This document shows positions 8,527 through 17,745 of a DNA stretch of 64,000 nt, one piece after another; the stretch's first letter is position 1; every line of letters starts with the position of its first letter. The translations under genes were made by a program, and so were the position numbers. Below the pieces are notes generated by a model that searched no databases, was not told where the DNA came from, and was given only the letters and a program-made list of their open reading frames with translations. The stretch comes from Mycolicibacterium sp. CH28 (GTDB lineage Bacteria; Actinomycetota; Actinomycetes; Mycobacteriales; Mycobacteriaceae). The stretch is from positions 31,365 through 95,364 of the forward strand of contig NZ_SRLQ01000012.1 in the NCBI RefSeq assembly GCF_004745805.1, in the 5' to 3' direction.

Positions 8527-9282
8527 ATGACCATCACCACCAGCACCGTCGAACCCGGGATCGTCGCCGTCACCGTCGACTACCCGCCCGTCAACGCGAT
8601 CCCGTCCCGCGGCTGGTTCGAACTGGGCGACGTGATCACCGCCGCCGGGCGGGACCTGACCACCCATGTGGTGATCCTGCGAGCCGAGGGCCGCGGGTTC
8701 AACGCCGGCGTAGACATCAAGGAGATGCAGAAGACCGAGGGCTTCACCGCCCTGATCGACGCCAACCGCGGCTGTTTCGCGGCCTTCAAGGCCGTCTACG
8801 AGTGCGCCGTTCCAGTCGTCGCCGCGGTCAACGGCTTCTGCGTGGGCGGCGGCATCGGCCTGGTCGGCAACGCCGACGTCATCGTCGCCTCCGACGACGC
8901 CACGTTCGGCCTGCCGGAGGTCGAGCGCGGGGCGTTGGGCGCGGCCACCCACCTGTCCCGGCTGGTGCCCCAGCACATGATGCGCCGGCTGTTCTACACC
9001 GCGGCGACGGTAGACGCCGCGACCCTGCACCACTTCGGTTCCGTGCACGAGGTGGTCCCCCGCGCCGAACTCGACGAAGCCGCCCTTCGGGTGGCCCGCG
9101 ACATCGCAGCCAAGGACACCCGGGTGATCCGCGCCGCCAAGGAGGCGCTGAACCTGATCGACGTCCAGCGGGTCAATTCGAGCTACCGCATGGAGCAGGG
9201 GTTCACCTTCGAGCTGAACCTGTCCGGTGTTGCCGACGAGCACCGCGACGCCTTCGCCGGCACCGACAAGGGCTCGAAATGA
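8527..9282 (+). CDS. echA20: Steroid ring-opening enoyl-CoA hydratase/crotonase EchA20
   Basis: 251 residues, crotonase fold. LRAEGRGFNAGVDIKEM and NGFCVGGGIGLVG form the CoA oxyanion hole. ATG 8527 has CAGGA six bases upstream; a frame open from 8482 would cover the operator. In M. tuberculosis, EchA20 (Rv3550) opens the remaining six-membered ring of the HIP-derived CoA ester, giving the cyclopentanone COCHEA-CoA. The order echA20-ipdA-ipdB-ipdC is kept here and the KstR2 box lies 40 bases upstream. Its gap to ipdA is 34 bases. Confidence 0.93.
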   Translation: MTITTSTVEPGIVAVTVDYPPVNAIPSRGWFELGDVITAAGRDLTTHVVILRAEGRGFNAGVDIKEMQKTEGFTALIDANRGCFAAFKAVYECAVPVVAAVNGFCVGGGIGLVGNADVIVASDDATFGLPEVERGALGAATHLSRLVPQHMMRRLFYTAATVDAATLHHFGSVHEVVPRAELDEAALRVARDIAAKDTRVIRAAKEALNLIDVQRVNSSYRMEQGFTFELNLSGVADEHRDAFAGTDKGSK

Positions 9283-9316
9283 TTCGGCGAGCAGGAGCGA
9301 AGCGACAGGGGCAGCA

Positions 9317-10203
<887 letters not shown>

Positions 10204-10207
<4 letters not shown>

Positions 10208-10950
10208 TCTCCGCAACCCGCGCTGAGGTGTGCGCCGTCGCGTGCGCCGAATTGTTCCGTGATGCAGGCGAAATCATGGTCAGCCCAATGGCCAACATGG
10301 TGTCGATCGGTGCGCGGTTGGCCCGGTTGACGTTCTCCCCCGACATTCTGCTGACCGACGGCGAGGCTCGCATCTTCGCCGACACCCCGGCAATGGGCGC
10401 CACCGGCGCCATCGAGGGCTGGATGCCATTCGGCCGCGTGTTCGAAACGCTCGCCTGGGGCCGGCGTCATGTCGTGATGGGTGCCAACCAGATCGACCGC
10501 TACGGCAACCAGAACCTGTCGGCCTTCGGCCCGCTGCAACATCCGACCCGGCAGATGTTCGGTGTGCGCGGCGCACCGGGCAACACCATCAACCATGCCA
10601 CCAGCTACTGGGTCGGCAATCACTCCAAGCGAGTGTTCGGCGAGTCGGTCGATATCGTGTCCGGAATCGGCTGGGACAAGGTCGATCCGGACAACCCCGC
10701 CTTCCGCTTCGTCAATGTCTTTCGGGTGGTGACCAACCTCGGCGTGTTCGACTTCAACGGGCCCGACCACCAGATGCGCGCGGTGTCACTGCACCCGGGC
10801 GTGAGTCCCGAAGACGTCGCCGAGAACACCTCGTTCGAGGTGCACGGCCTTGGCGAGGCTGAGACCAGCCGCCTGCCGTCCGGTGAAGAGCGGAAGCTGA
10901 TCCAAGAGGTCATCGATCCCAAGGGCCTTAGGGACCGAGAGGTGAAGTAG
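10204..10950 (+). CDS. ipdB: IpdB, beta subunit of COCHEA-CoA hydrolase
   Basis: 248 residues, family I CoA-transferase beta type: an early RDAGEIMVSPMANM, then GANQIDRYGNQNLSAFGP and a C-terminal LHPGVSPEDVAENTSFEV. It overlaps ipdA by ATGA and is followed after four bases by ipdC. It works with IpdA to open ring D, the step before FadA6 thiolysis. The length is normal and no odd residue is evident by eye. Confidence 0.93.
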
Positions 10951-10954
10951 GAAG

Positions 10955-12019
10955 ATGTCGGCTTCTTTGAAGACCCCGCTGACCGAGCTGATCGGCATCG
11001 AGCACCCCGTCGTACAGACCGGCATGGGCTGGGTCGCCGGTGCGCGATTGGTCTCGGCCACGTCCAACGCCGGCGGTCTTGGCATCCTGGCCTCGGCCAC
11101 GATGACGATCGACGAGCTGGCGACCGCGATCAAGAAGGTCAAGGCCACGACGGACAAACCCTTCGGGGTCAACATCCGCGCCGACGGCGCCGATGCCGGC
11201 GACCGCGTGGACTTGATGATCCGCGAGGGCGTCAAGGTTGCCTCGTTCGCACTGGCCCCCAAGCAAGAACTGATCGCGCGCCTCAAAGGGGCCGGCTCCG
11301 TGGTGATTCCGTCGGTCGGTGCGGCCAAGCATGCCCGCAAGGTTGCCGGCTGGGGTGCCGACGCCGTGATCGTGCAGGGCGGCGAGGGCGGCGGACACAC
11401 CGGCCCGGTCGCCACCACGCTGTTGCTCCCCTCGGTGCTCGACGCCGTAGACATCCCGGTGGTCGCGGCGGGTGGATTCTTCGACGGCCGCGGACTGGCC
11501 GCGGCGCTGTCCTACGGCGCCGCCGGCGTGGCGATGGGCACCCGGTTCCTGCTGACCTCGGACTCGACGGTGCCCGAGGAGATCAAGCAGCGCTACCTGA
11601 AGGCCGCCCTCGACGGCACCGTGGTCTCCACCCGGGTGGATGGCATGCCGCACCGCGTGCTGCGCACCGAACTCGTGGAGAAGCTCGAAAGCGGCTCGCC
11701 GGTGCGGGGTTTCACCGCTGCGGTCCGCAACGCGGCCAAGTTCAAGAAGATGTCGCAGATGACCTGGACGGCGATGATCCGCGACGGCCTGGCCATGCGC
11801 CACGGCAAGGATCTCACCTGGGCACAGGTGCTGATGGCCGCCAACACTCCGATGCTGCTGAAGGCCGGCCTGGTCGAAGGGAACACCGAGGCCGGGGTGC
11901 TGGCCTCCGGGCAGGTCGCCGGGATCATCGAGGATCTGCCGTCGTGCGCCGAGCTGGTCGAGACCATCGTCGGCGACGCCATCAAACATCTGCAGGCCGC
12001 CGCCGCGCTCGTCGAATAG
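10955..12019 (+). CDS. ipdC: IpdC, flavin-dependent oxidoreductase of steroid ring C/D catabolism
   Basis: 354 residues of the nitronate monooxygenase/2-nitropropane dioxygenase-like TIM-barrel family. VQTGMGWVAGARLVSATSNAGG is the N-terminal FMN region, and VQGGEGGGHTGPVATT and AGGFFDGRGLAAALSYGAAG bind the phosphate. The Rv3553 orthologue acts on a HIP-derived indene CoA ester before ring C opening. It starts five bases after ipdB with GTAGGA upstream. In M. tuberculosis the next gene is the ferredoxin fdxB; here an F420-type protein follows instead. Confidence 0.92.
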   Translation: MSASLKTPLTELIGIEHPVVQTGMGWVAGARLVSATSNAGGLGILASATMTIDELATAIKKVKATTDKPFGVNIRADGADAGDRVDLMIREGVKVASFALAPKQELIARLKGAGSVVIPSVGAAKHARKVAGWGADAVIVQGGEGGGHTGPVATTLLLPSVLDAVDIPVVAAGGFFDGRGLAAALSYGAAGVAMGTRFLLTSDSTVPEEIKQRYLKAALDGTVVSTRVDGMPHRVLRTELVEKLESGSPVRGFTAAVRNAAKFKKMSQMTWTAMIRDGLAMRHGKDLTWAQVLMAANTPMLLKAGLVEGNTEAGVLASGQVAGIIEDLPSCAELVETIVGDAIKHLQAAAALVE

Positions 12020-12076
12020 GGCGTAGCTTGGGCGTGTAGCACGCCCAATGAGTTCGACCCGACGTCGGGGGACGCT

Positions 12077-12490
12077 ATGGCACTCGCACCGGACAGCTGG
12101 CCGCGACAGTTCCGCGACCTGATCCGCCTGTCGAACAAGTACCTGCTCAACCCGGTCATGCTGCGGCTGGCGGGGACCCGCTACTGGTACGCGTCGGTGG
12201 TGCACCACACCGGGCGTCGGTCGGGCAAGGAGTACACCACCCCGGTGGTGGCCGACCGCGTCGGCGACCGGTTCATCGTGCCGCTGCCCTATGGCACGCA
12301 AGTCGACTGGCTGCGTAACGTGCTGACAGCCGGGCAGGCGCGCATCACCACCAAGGGCCAGACCTACGAGGTCGTCTCACCCGAGATCATCGACGCCACC
12401 GAGGCCCTTCCCCTGCTTCCCCGCGATCGGCGGCGGACATTCGAGCGCACCGGAGTCGACCATTTCCTGCGCGCCACCCTGACCCAGTGA
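12077..12490 (+). CDS. Ddn/DUF385-family deazaflavin (F420)-dependent nitroreductase-like protein
   Basis: 137 residues, the standard size for this split beta-barrel family. The diagnostic stretch HHTGRRSGKEYTTPVV is present, followed by VPLPYGTQVDWLRNVLTAG, where Ddn relatives contact F420. Family members reduce quinones, enones or other electron-poor rings using F420H2; the substrate is unknown. GGGGGA lies six bases before ATG 12077. The gene follows ipdC after 57 bases, so it may share the KstR2-controlled transcript or be separate; no KstR2 box precedes it. Confidence 0.85.
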   Translation: MALAPDSWPRQFRDLIRLSNKYLLNPVMLRLAGTRYWYASVVHHTGRRSGKEYTTPVVADRVGDRFIVPLPYGTQVDWLRNVLTAGQARITTKGQTYEVVSPEIIDATEALPLLPRDRRRTFERTGVDHFLRATLTQ

Positions 12491-12497
12491 AGCGTTA

Positions 12498-12535
12498 AGC
12501 TACATTCTCCATATATGAAGCTATAGTCTTCATAT
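12498..12535 (+). promoter_or_regulatory. Palindromic, repeated leaderless promoter/operator of satD
   Basis: Three signals overlap. ATATGAAG (12513-12520) and CTTCATAT (12528-12535) form a perfect 8-bp inverted repeat around CTATAGT. Two 18-base copies, AAGCTACATTCTCCATAT (12498-12515) and AAGCTATAGTCTTCATAT (12518-12535), match at 15 of 18 positions with a 20-base period. TATAGT (12522-12527) is a -10 six bases before ATG 12534, so the message should be leaderless. The operator covers the -10 and start codon, an ideal place for autorepression. Confidence 0.7.
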
Positions 12536-13184
12536 GGGTGATGTGAAGGCCGGCGCATCGTCGCTGCGCGCCGCCCTGATCGGGGATGTGGTCGGCTCGC
12601 GGCACGTCTCCGACCGTCGCGATCTGCATCACCGCGTCAGCCGCGCCCTGGCCGAGGTCGCCGCGGGCTCCCCCGATCCGCCGGCGTTCACAGTGGGCGA
12701 CGAGTTCCAGGGCAGCTACCCCGCCGTGGGTGCGGCGATCGACGCGGCGCTCTCGGTGCGGCTGGCACTGGCGCCCGACGTCGACGTCCGCTTCGGCATC
12801 GGCTGGGGCGAAGTCACCGTCCTCGATACGACCACCGGCATCCAGGACGGCCCCGGCTGGTGGTCGGCGCGGGCAGCCATCGAGTGGACTGCCGGCGCGC
12901 AGCGACAACCCGGCCTGACCCACGTCCGCACCGCCTACCGCCGTGCCGACACCGAAGGGCCCGACCCAGACACCGTCAACGCCGCCCTCTTGTGTCGGGA
13001 CCACCTGCTTGGATCGGTGGATGCGCGGTCCCTGCGCCTGCTGCGGGGATTGCTCGAACACAAGACGAAGAAGGAACTGGCGGCAATGGAAGGCATCAGT
13101 GCGTCTGCGGTCTCCCAGCGCACCGCGCGCGACGGGCTGGACCTGCTGGTGCTGGCGTCGCGGCACCTGCGGGCAATCCGATGA
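12534..13184 (+). CDS. SatD-family protein: palm/cyclase-like N-terminus plus C-terminal helix-turn-helix
   Basis: 216 residues, recognised as SatD family, a group of unknown role. The N-terminal half has ALIGDVVGSR (Asp18), FTVGDEFQGSY (Asp56-Glu57) and VRFGIGWGEV (85-94). That order and spacing resemble the metal-binding strand, the GD hairpin and the following GIxxG strand of class III nucleotide cyclases and GGDEF domains (my inference). Residues 165-210 (TKKELAAMEGISASAVSQRT) look like a DNA-binding helix-turn-helix. The ATG lies inside its own palindrome and the stop overlaps the next gene by ATGA, so it is probably autoregulated and works with the membrane protein downstream. Confidence 0.75.
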   Translation: MGDVKAGASSLRAALIGDVVGSRHVSDRRDLHHRVSRALAEVAAGSPDPPAFTVGDEFQGSYPAVGAAIDAALSVRLALAPDVDVRFGIGWGEVTVLDTTTGIQDGPGWWSARAAIEWTAGAQRQPGLTHVRTAYRRADTEGPDPDTVNAALLCRDHLLGSVDARSLRLLRGLLEHKTKKELAAMEGISASAVSQRTARDGLDLLVLASRHLRAIR

Positions 13185-13921
13185 GCGGTGTCGCCGTCCT
13201 CTTGATCGCCGTCGGGTGCGCCGACATCGTCCGCCGGCTGTCATCGCACCGGTGGACCGCCGTGGTCACCGGTCCGGCGGTCGCGGTAGTCACCGCCCTG
13301 CTGTGCGGGCTGTGGCACCTCGGTGATCTGGTGCTGATCGGCATTGCGGCGATATCCGCCGTCGCGTGGGAGGTGTCGAGTGCCCACGCCGAGCGGGTCG
13401 GCGGTCGCAGGCAGGCCGTGCCTGTTGCGTTGTTCGCCACCGCGCTGACCGTGCTGATTGTGCTGTCCGGCTTGGGGTCACCGGTGACCGGAGCGGTCAA
13501 GGCCTGGGCAGCATGGGCCGCGGTACCCGGGCTCGGCGAGGTCGAGCCGACCCGGCTGGTGATCGTGATCGGGGTGGTGCTGTTGCAGCTGATGACCGGC
13601 AATCAACTGGTGCGCCTGCTGCTCGGGTCGGTGGGCTCGGTCAAGCCCGCCGGCGAGCCACAGCCCTCCGACCGGCTCAAGGGCGGCCGGCTGCTAGGCC
13701 CGATGGAACGTCTGCTCATCCTGGGCCTCGGCCTGGCCGGCCAACTGGCTGCCGCGACGGCGGTCTTGGCGGCCAAGAGCATCATCCGATTCCCCGAGAT
13801 CAATGCCCAAAAGGCCCGGGAGAGCGGGGGTATCGGTATCGACGACGTCACCGAGTACTTCCTGGTCGGCAGTTTCGCGAGCTGGATCGTCGCGCTGGGC
13901 GGACTCGCGCTGACGCAATAG
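13181..13921 (+). CDS. Multi-pass membrane protein coupled to satD (DUF3307-like)
   Basis: 246 residues from ATG 13181, which overlaps the satD stop by four bases. About seven hydrophobic segments are visible, starting with VAVLLIAVGCADIV and ending with GSFASWIVALGGLAL. The C-terminal block MERLLILGLGLAGQ ... AAKSIIRFPEI ... TEYFLVGSF resembles the end of DUF3307 proteins, which I recall as frequent neighbours of SatD; this is from memory. The function is unknown. A long soluble loop (about 145-165) carries KPAGEPQPSDRLKGG. The pair is inserted between ipdC and fadA6, unlike in M. tuberculosis. Confidence 0.7.
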   Translation: MSGVAVLLIAVGCADIVRRLSSHRWTAVVTGPAVAVVTALLCGLWHLGDLVLIGIAAISAVAWEVSSAHAERVGGRRQAVPVALFATALTVLIVLSGLGSPVTGAVKAWAAWAAVPGLGEVEPTRLVIVIGVVLLQLMTGNQLVRLLLGSVGSVKPAGEPQPSDRLKGGRLLGPMERLLILGLGLAGQLAAATAVLAAKSIIRFPEINAQKARESGGIGIDDVTEYFLVGSFASWIVALGGLALTQ

Positions 13922-13960
13922 TGCGCAGTCTCGACCATTGAGCCCGCAGACGACTGTGTG

Positions 13961-15109
13961 TCAGAGCCTTTCGATGATGGTGACGTTGGCGGTGCCGCCG
14001 CCCTCGCACATCGTCTGCAGACCGTAGCGACCACCGCGGCGCTCGAGCTCATTGAGCATGGTGGTGAACAGCTTTGCGCCGGTGGCTCCAAGCGGATGAC
14101 CGAGTGCGATGGCGCCCCCGTTGGGGTTGACCTTCTCCGGGTCGATCTTGGTCTCCTTGAGCCAGGCCATCACCACCGGCGCAAACGCCTCGTTGATCTC
14201 GACGACGTCGATGTCCTCGATGGTCAGGCCGGCTTTGTCCAACGCGTAGCGGGTGGCCGGGATCGGACCGGTGAGCATGAACACCGGGTCAGCGCCGCGA
14301 GCACTGATGTGGTGGATGCGGGCTCGCGGAGTCAGCTTGTGGTCCTTGACCGCCTGCTCGGAGGCGAGCAGCACAGCGCTTGCGCCATCAGAGATCTGGC
14401 TGGCCATCGCCGCGGTCACCCGGCCGCCTTCACGCAGTGGCTTGAGCGCGGCCATCTTCTCCAGGCTCGACTCGCGGGGTCCCTCGTCGGTACGGAAGTC
14501 GCCGACCGGGACGATCTCGTTCTCGAAGCGTCCGGCGCGGATCGCGGCGAACGCCTTCTCGTGGCTGCCCAGCGCGAACTCCTCCATCTCCTCGCGGGAG
14601 ATGTTCCACTTCTCGGCGATCATCTCCGCGCCGCGGAACTGGGAGATCTCCTGATCGCCGTAGCGGTGCAACCAGTTCTCCGACTCGTTGGTCGGCGAGG
14701 TGAACCCGAACTGCTCGGCGACGAGCATCGCCGAGGAAATCGGGATACGGCTCATGTTCTGCATGCCGCCGGCCAGAATGAAGTCGGCGGTGCCGGCCAT
14801 GATGGCCTGTGCGCCAAAGGAAATCGCCTGCTGGCTAGATCCGCACTGGCGGTCGACGGTGACACCGGGAACCTCTTCGGGGAAGCCCGCCGCGAGCCAG
14901 GTGTTGCGCCCGATGTTGCCGGCCTGCGGGCCGATCGTGTCCAGGCAGCCGACAATCGCATCCTCGACGGCGCCGGGGTCGACGTCGACCCGGTCGAAGA
15001 TTCCACGGAAGGCCACCACGCCGAGGTCGATGGGGTGGACGTGGGCCAGTGATCCGTTGCGCTTGCCCACCGCGGTACGCACGGCGTCGATGACGTAGGC
15101 CTCAGGCAT
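13961..15109 (-). CDS. fadA6: FadA6 thiolase of steroid ring C/D degradation
   Basis: 382 residues, thiolase family. Nucleophile Cys89 lies in VDRQCGSSQQA, His338 in LGHPLGATGAK and the second Cys368 in LQTMCEGGGTAN, so all catalytic residues are present. The Rv3556c orthologue cleaves the 3-oxo diacyl-CoA formed by IpdAB to give 4-methyl-5-oxo-octanedioyl-CoA (MOODA-CoA) and acetyl-CoA. AAGGAG six bases before ATG 15109 gives a good start. It is the last gene of the fadE30-ipdF-kstR2-fadA6 operon, ten bases after kstR2. Confidence 0.93.
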   Translation of the reverse strand: MPEAYVIDAVRTAVGKRNGSLAHVHPIDLGVVAFRGIFDRVDVDPGAVEDAIVGCLDTIGPQAGNIGRNTWLAAGFPEEVPGVTVDRQCGSSQQAISFGAQAIMAGTADFILAGGMQNMSRIPISSAMLVAEQFGFTSPTNESENWLHRYGDQEISQFRGAEMIAEKWNISREEMEEFALGSHEKAFAAIRAGRFENEIVPVGDFRTDEGPRESSLEKMAALKPLREGGRVTAAMASQISDGASAVLLASEQAVKDHKLTPRARIHHISARGADPVFMLTGPIPATRYALDKAGLTIEDIDVVEINEAFAPVVMAWLKETKIDPEKVNPNGGAIALGHPLGATGAKLFTTMLNELERRGGRYGLQTMCEGGGTANVTIIERL

Positions 15110-15119
15110 GTCGATCTCC

Positions 15120-15716
15120 TTATCGGTTGTCGGGCGTGGCTATGCCGCCCAGAACGATGGCGAGGTATTGGCGGCCGACCTCTTCGGCGCTCAGCGGTCC
15201 CCCCGGCTGATACCAACGGACCGAAACCCAGGTGGTGTCCCGGATGAACCGGTAGACCACGTCGACGTCGATGTCGGGGCGGAAGCAGCCCTGCGCGACA
15301 CCCTCGTTGAGCAGGTCGAGCCACATCTGACGTTGTTCTTTGTTACGGGTTTCGACGAAGTCGAATTGCGGCAGCGTGGAAAGGCGCTTGGCTTCGTCCT
15401 GGTAGATGACGACCTGAGCGTGCCGATGTTCGATCGCCTCGAACGACGTCATGAACAGGCCCTTGAGCCGTTCGAGCGGATTGGACTCGGTGCTGATGAT
15501 CGCCTGGTAGCGATCGAAGAGCCAGTCCAGGAAGTCGCGCAGCACCTCAGAGACCATCTGCTCTTTGCTCTTGAAGTGGTGATAGAGGCTGCCGGACAGG
15601 ATGCCCGCCGAGTCGGCGATATCGCGCACGGTCGTCGCGCGCAGGCCGCGTTCGGCGAACATCGTCGCGGCGAGCACTAACAGCTCGTCGCGACGACTCA
15701 CCGGCTGCTCGGTCAT
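15120..15716 (-). CDS. kstR2: KstR2, TetR-family repressor of HIP catabolism
   Basis: 198 residues with the TetR helix-turn-helix TVRDIADSAGILSGSLYHHF near the N-terminus and a helical effector domain. By family knowledge it binds AnCAAGnnCTTGnT sites and releases DNA on binding HIP-CoA, the product of FadD3. Its ATG overlaps the ipdF stop by four bases. No KstR2 box lies directly upstream, so its expression is tied to the box at 17684 in front of fadE30, giving autoregulation through the operon promoter. Confidence 0.93.
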   Translation of the reverse strand: MTEQPVSRRDELLVLAATMFAERGLRATTVRDIADSAGILSGSLYHHFKSKEQMVSEVLRDFLDWLFDRYQAIISTESNPLERLKGLFMTSFEAIEHRHAQVVIYQDEAKRLSTLPQFDFVETRNKEQRQMWLDLLNEGVAQGCFRPDIDVDVVYRFIRDTTWVSVRWYQPGGPLSAEEVGRQYLAIVLGGIATPDNR

Positions 15717-16504
15717 GGGTGCTGGCTCGACACCGAAATCACTTCGCCGGTCAGGTAACTGGAGTAGTCACTGGCCAGGAACGCGATGGTGGACGCGATC
15801 TCCCACGGCTCGGCGGCGCGGCCGAAGGCCTCCCCCTCGGAGAGCCGGTCGAGCAGGTCGGTCGAACTGGTCTTCTCGAGGAACTTGTGCCGGGCGATGC
15901 TCGGCGAGACCGCGTTGATCCGCACCCCGTACTCGACGGCCTCGATCGCGCTGCACCGAGTCAGCGCCATCACTCCGGCCTTGGCCGCGGCGTAGTGCGA
16001 CTGTGAGTGCTGTGCCCGCCAGCCCAGAACACTGGCGTTGTTGACGATCACCCCGCCGTGGCCGGCGTCGCGGAAGTACCGCAGCGCGGCGCGGGTGGCC
16101 CGCATCACCGAGGTGAGCGTGACGTTGAAGACCCGGTCCCATTCCTCGTCGGTCATGTCGACGACCGGGGTCTGGCCACCCAGTCCGGCGTTGTTGACGA
16201 GGACATCGAGTCGCCCCATGGCGGCCACCGCGTCGGCGACAAGTGCATCGACGGCAGCGGTGGAGGTGACGTCGCACACCACGCTCTCCACCCGGCCGAG
16301 CCCCAATTCCGCAAGCTGGTCCCGGGTTTCGCCGAGCCGACGCTCGTGGTGATCGGAGATGACGACGTCCGCGCCTTCGAGCAACGCGCGCCGCGCCGTC
16401 GCCGATCCGATGCCGGTGCCGGCCGCGGCGGTCACGACCACGACCTTGCCGGTCAGCAGACCATGGCCGTCGATCTCCGGGGGGACGTCCGCTAATGACG
16501 GCAC
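15713..16504 (-). CDS. ipdF: IpdF, SDR acting on a hydroxylated HIP-derived CoA ester
   Basis: 263 residues. TAAAGTGIGSATA is the dinucleotide motif, NNAGLGGQTP marks the core and SHYAAAKAG holds the catalytic Tyr and Lys. The orthologue Rv3559c oxidises the 5-hydroxyl of the ring C/D CoA intermediate. It starts at GTG 16504, which shares its G with the stop codon TAG of fadE30. The PPE64 gene that precedes the orthologue in M. tuberculosis is absent. Confidence 0.88.
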   Translation of the reverse strand: MPSLADVPPEIDGHGLLTGKVVVVTAAAGTGIGSATARRALLEGADVVISDHHERRLGETRDQLAELGLGRVESVVCDVTSTAAVDALVADAVAAMGRLDVLVNNAGLGGQTPVVDMTDEEWDRVFNVTLTSVMRATRAALRYFRDAGHGGVIVNNASVLGWRAQHSQSHYAAAKAGVMALTRCSAIEAVEYGVRINAVSPSIARHKFLEKTSSTDLLDRLSEGEAFGRAAEPWEIASTIAFLASDYSSYLTGEVISVSSQHP

Positions 16505-17667
16505 TAGCCCTTCACCTCTCGAGGCAGGCCGAGCACGCGCTCGGCGATGATGTTGCGCTGAATTTCGTTGGAGCCGCCGTAGATTGTGTCAGAGCGGGAG
16601 AACAGGAACAGCCGCTGCCACTCGTCGAACTCGCCGCCGGGCATGAGCAGGCCGGACTTGCCTTTGATCTCCATGGCCAGCTCGCCGAGATCGCGATGCC
16701 AGTTCGCCCACAGCAGCTTCGACACTGAGTCTTTTCCGGCGGCCGTGCCGCCGGCTTGTTCCACGTCCATCGTGGCCAGCGCGTACGACCTCATGGTCTG
16801 CAGCCCGGCCCACGCCCGGGTGAGCCGCTCACGGATCAGCGGGTCGTCGATCGCGCCATTGGCCTTGGCCAGCTCGACGATCCCGGAAAGCTCACGGGCA
16901 TAACGGATCTGCTGGCCAAGCGTGGACACGCCGCGTTCGAAGGTCAATGTCCCCATGGCGACCCGCCAGCCGTCGCCCGGCGCACCGACGACCAGGTCGG
17001 CGTCGGTGCGGGCGTCGGTGAAGAACACCTCGTTGAACTCCGAGTCGCCGGTCAGCTGGATGATCGGGCGGATCTCCACACCGGGCTGATCCAACGGCAC
17101 CAGCAGGTAGGACAGGCCCGCGTGGCGTTTGGAGCCCTTCTCGGTGCGGGCCACCACGAAGCACCACTGCGCCCAGTGGGCCAGCGAGGTCCACACCTTC
17201 TGGCCGTTGATGATCCACTTGTCACCCTCCCGAACGGCGGTGGTGGCGACGTTGGCCAGGTCGCTGCCGGCACCAGGCTCGGAATAGCCCTGAGACCACA
17301 GCTCGGTGACGTCGAGGATCCGCGGCAGGAAGCGCTGCTGCTGCGCGGGGGTCCCGTAGGCGATCAGCGTCGGACCGAGTAGTTCCTCGCCGAGGTGGTT
17401 GACCTTGTCCGGCGCATCGGCCTTCGCATACTCCTCATAGAAGGCCACCCGGTGCGCAACGGACAGACCTCGGCCGCCGTGCTCGATCGGCCAGCCCAGG
17501 CAGGTCAGCCCCGCCGCCGCCAGGTGCCGGTTCCAGGCCAGTCGCTCTTCGAAGGCTTCATGCTCACGGCCCGGACCACCGAGACCCTTGAGCGCGGTGT
17601 ATTCGCCGACCAGGTTGTCGGCCAGCCACTCGCGGACCTCCGCCCGGAACTCCTCGACCGCTATCAC
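16504..17667 (-). CDS. fadE30: FadE30, acyl-CoA dehydrogenase for HIP-CoA side-chain removal
   Basis: 387 residues, full-length acyl-CoA dehydrogenase. WSQGYSEPGAGSDLANVAT and INGQKVWTS mark the FAD region, and the C-terminal IYGGSNEIQRNIIAERVLGLPR is the usual end. In the pathway it dehydrogenates the propionyl side chain of 5-hydroxy-HIP-CoA. Translation begins at GTG 17667, six bases after a TAGCCT hexamer, so the operon message is probably leaderless. It is divergent from fadD3, with the KstR2 box in between. Confidence 0.92.
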   Translation of the reverse strand: MIAVEEFRAEVREWLADNLVGEYTALKGLGGPGREHEAFEERLAWNRHLAAAGLTCLGWPIEHGGRGLSVAHRVAFYEEYAKADAPDKVNHLGEELLGPTLIAYGTPAQQQRFLPRILDVTELWSQGYSEPGAGSDLANVATTAVREGDKWIINGQKVWTSLAHWAQWCFVVARTEKGSKRHAGLSYLLVPLDQPGVEIRPIIQLTGDSEFNEVFFTDARTDADLVVGAPGDGWRVAMGTLTFERGVSTLGQQIRYARELSGIVELAKANGAIDDPLIRERLTRAWAGLQTMRSYALATMDVEQAGGTAAGKDSVSKLLWANWHRDLGELAMEIKGKSGLLMPGGEFDEWQRLFLFSRSDTIYGGSNEIQRNIIAERVLGLPREVKG

Positions 17668-17679
17668 CCTTGTAGGCTA
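17668..17679 (-). promoter_or_regulatory. Leaderless -10 of the fadE30 operon
   Basis: On the minus strand TAGCCT (17679-17674), then ACAAGG, then GTG 17667. The TANNNT-N6-start spacing suggests transcription starts at the GTG. It lies beside the KstR2 operator. Confidence 0.5.
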
Positions 17680-17683
17680 ACCT

Positions 17684-17697
17684 ACCAAGCACTTGCT
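17684..17697. promoter_or_regulatory. KstR2 operator between fadE30 and fadD3
   Basis: ACCAAGCACTTGCT matches AnCAAGnnCTTGnT at every fixed position. It serves the divergent fadE30-ipdF-kstR2-fadA6 operon (start 17667) and the fadD3-fadE31-fadE32-fadE33 operon (start 17746), so repressor, inducer synthesis and degradation genes share one switch. Confidence 0.92.
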
Positions 17698-17745
17698 TTG
17701 TTAGCCCGGGGACGATCCGCGGGCATCAAGCCCCAAGGAGTCTCG

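Noticed and set aside
17672..17685. GTAGGCTAACCTAC resembles part of an IdeR iron box
   Set aside because: Only the 3' two-thirds of the 19-base consensus fits; the upstream half is missing, and the site coincides with the fadE30 -10 and the KstR2 operator.
17395..17745. N-terminal extension of the fadD3 frame
   Set aside because: It would run antisense to fadE30 and across the KstR2 operator; ATG 17746 has a good ribosome-binding site and matches the family start.
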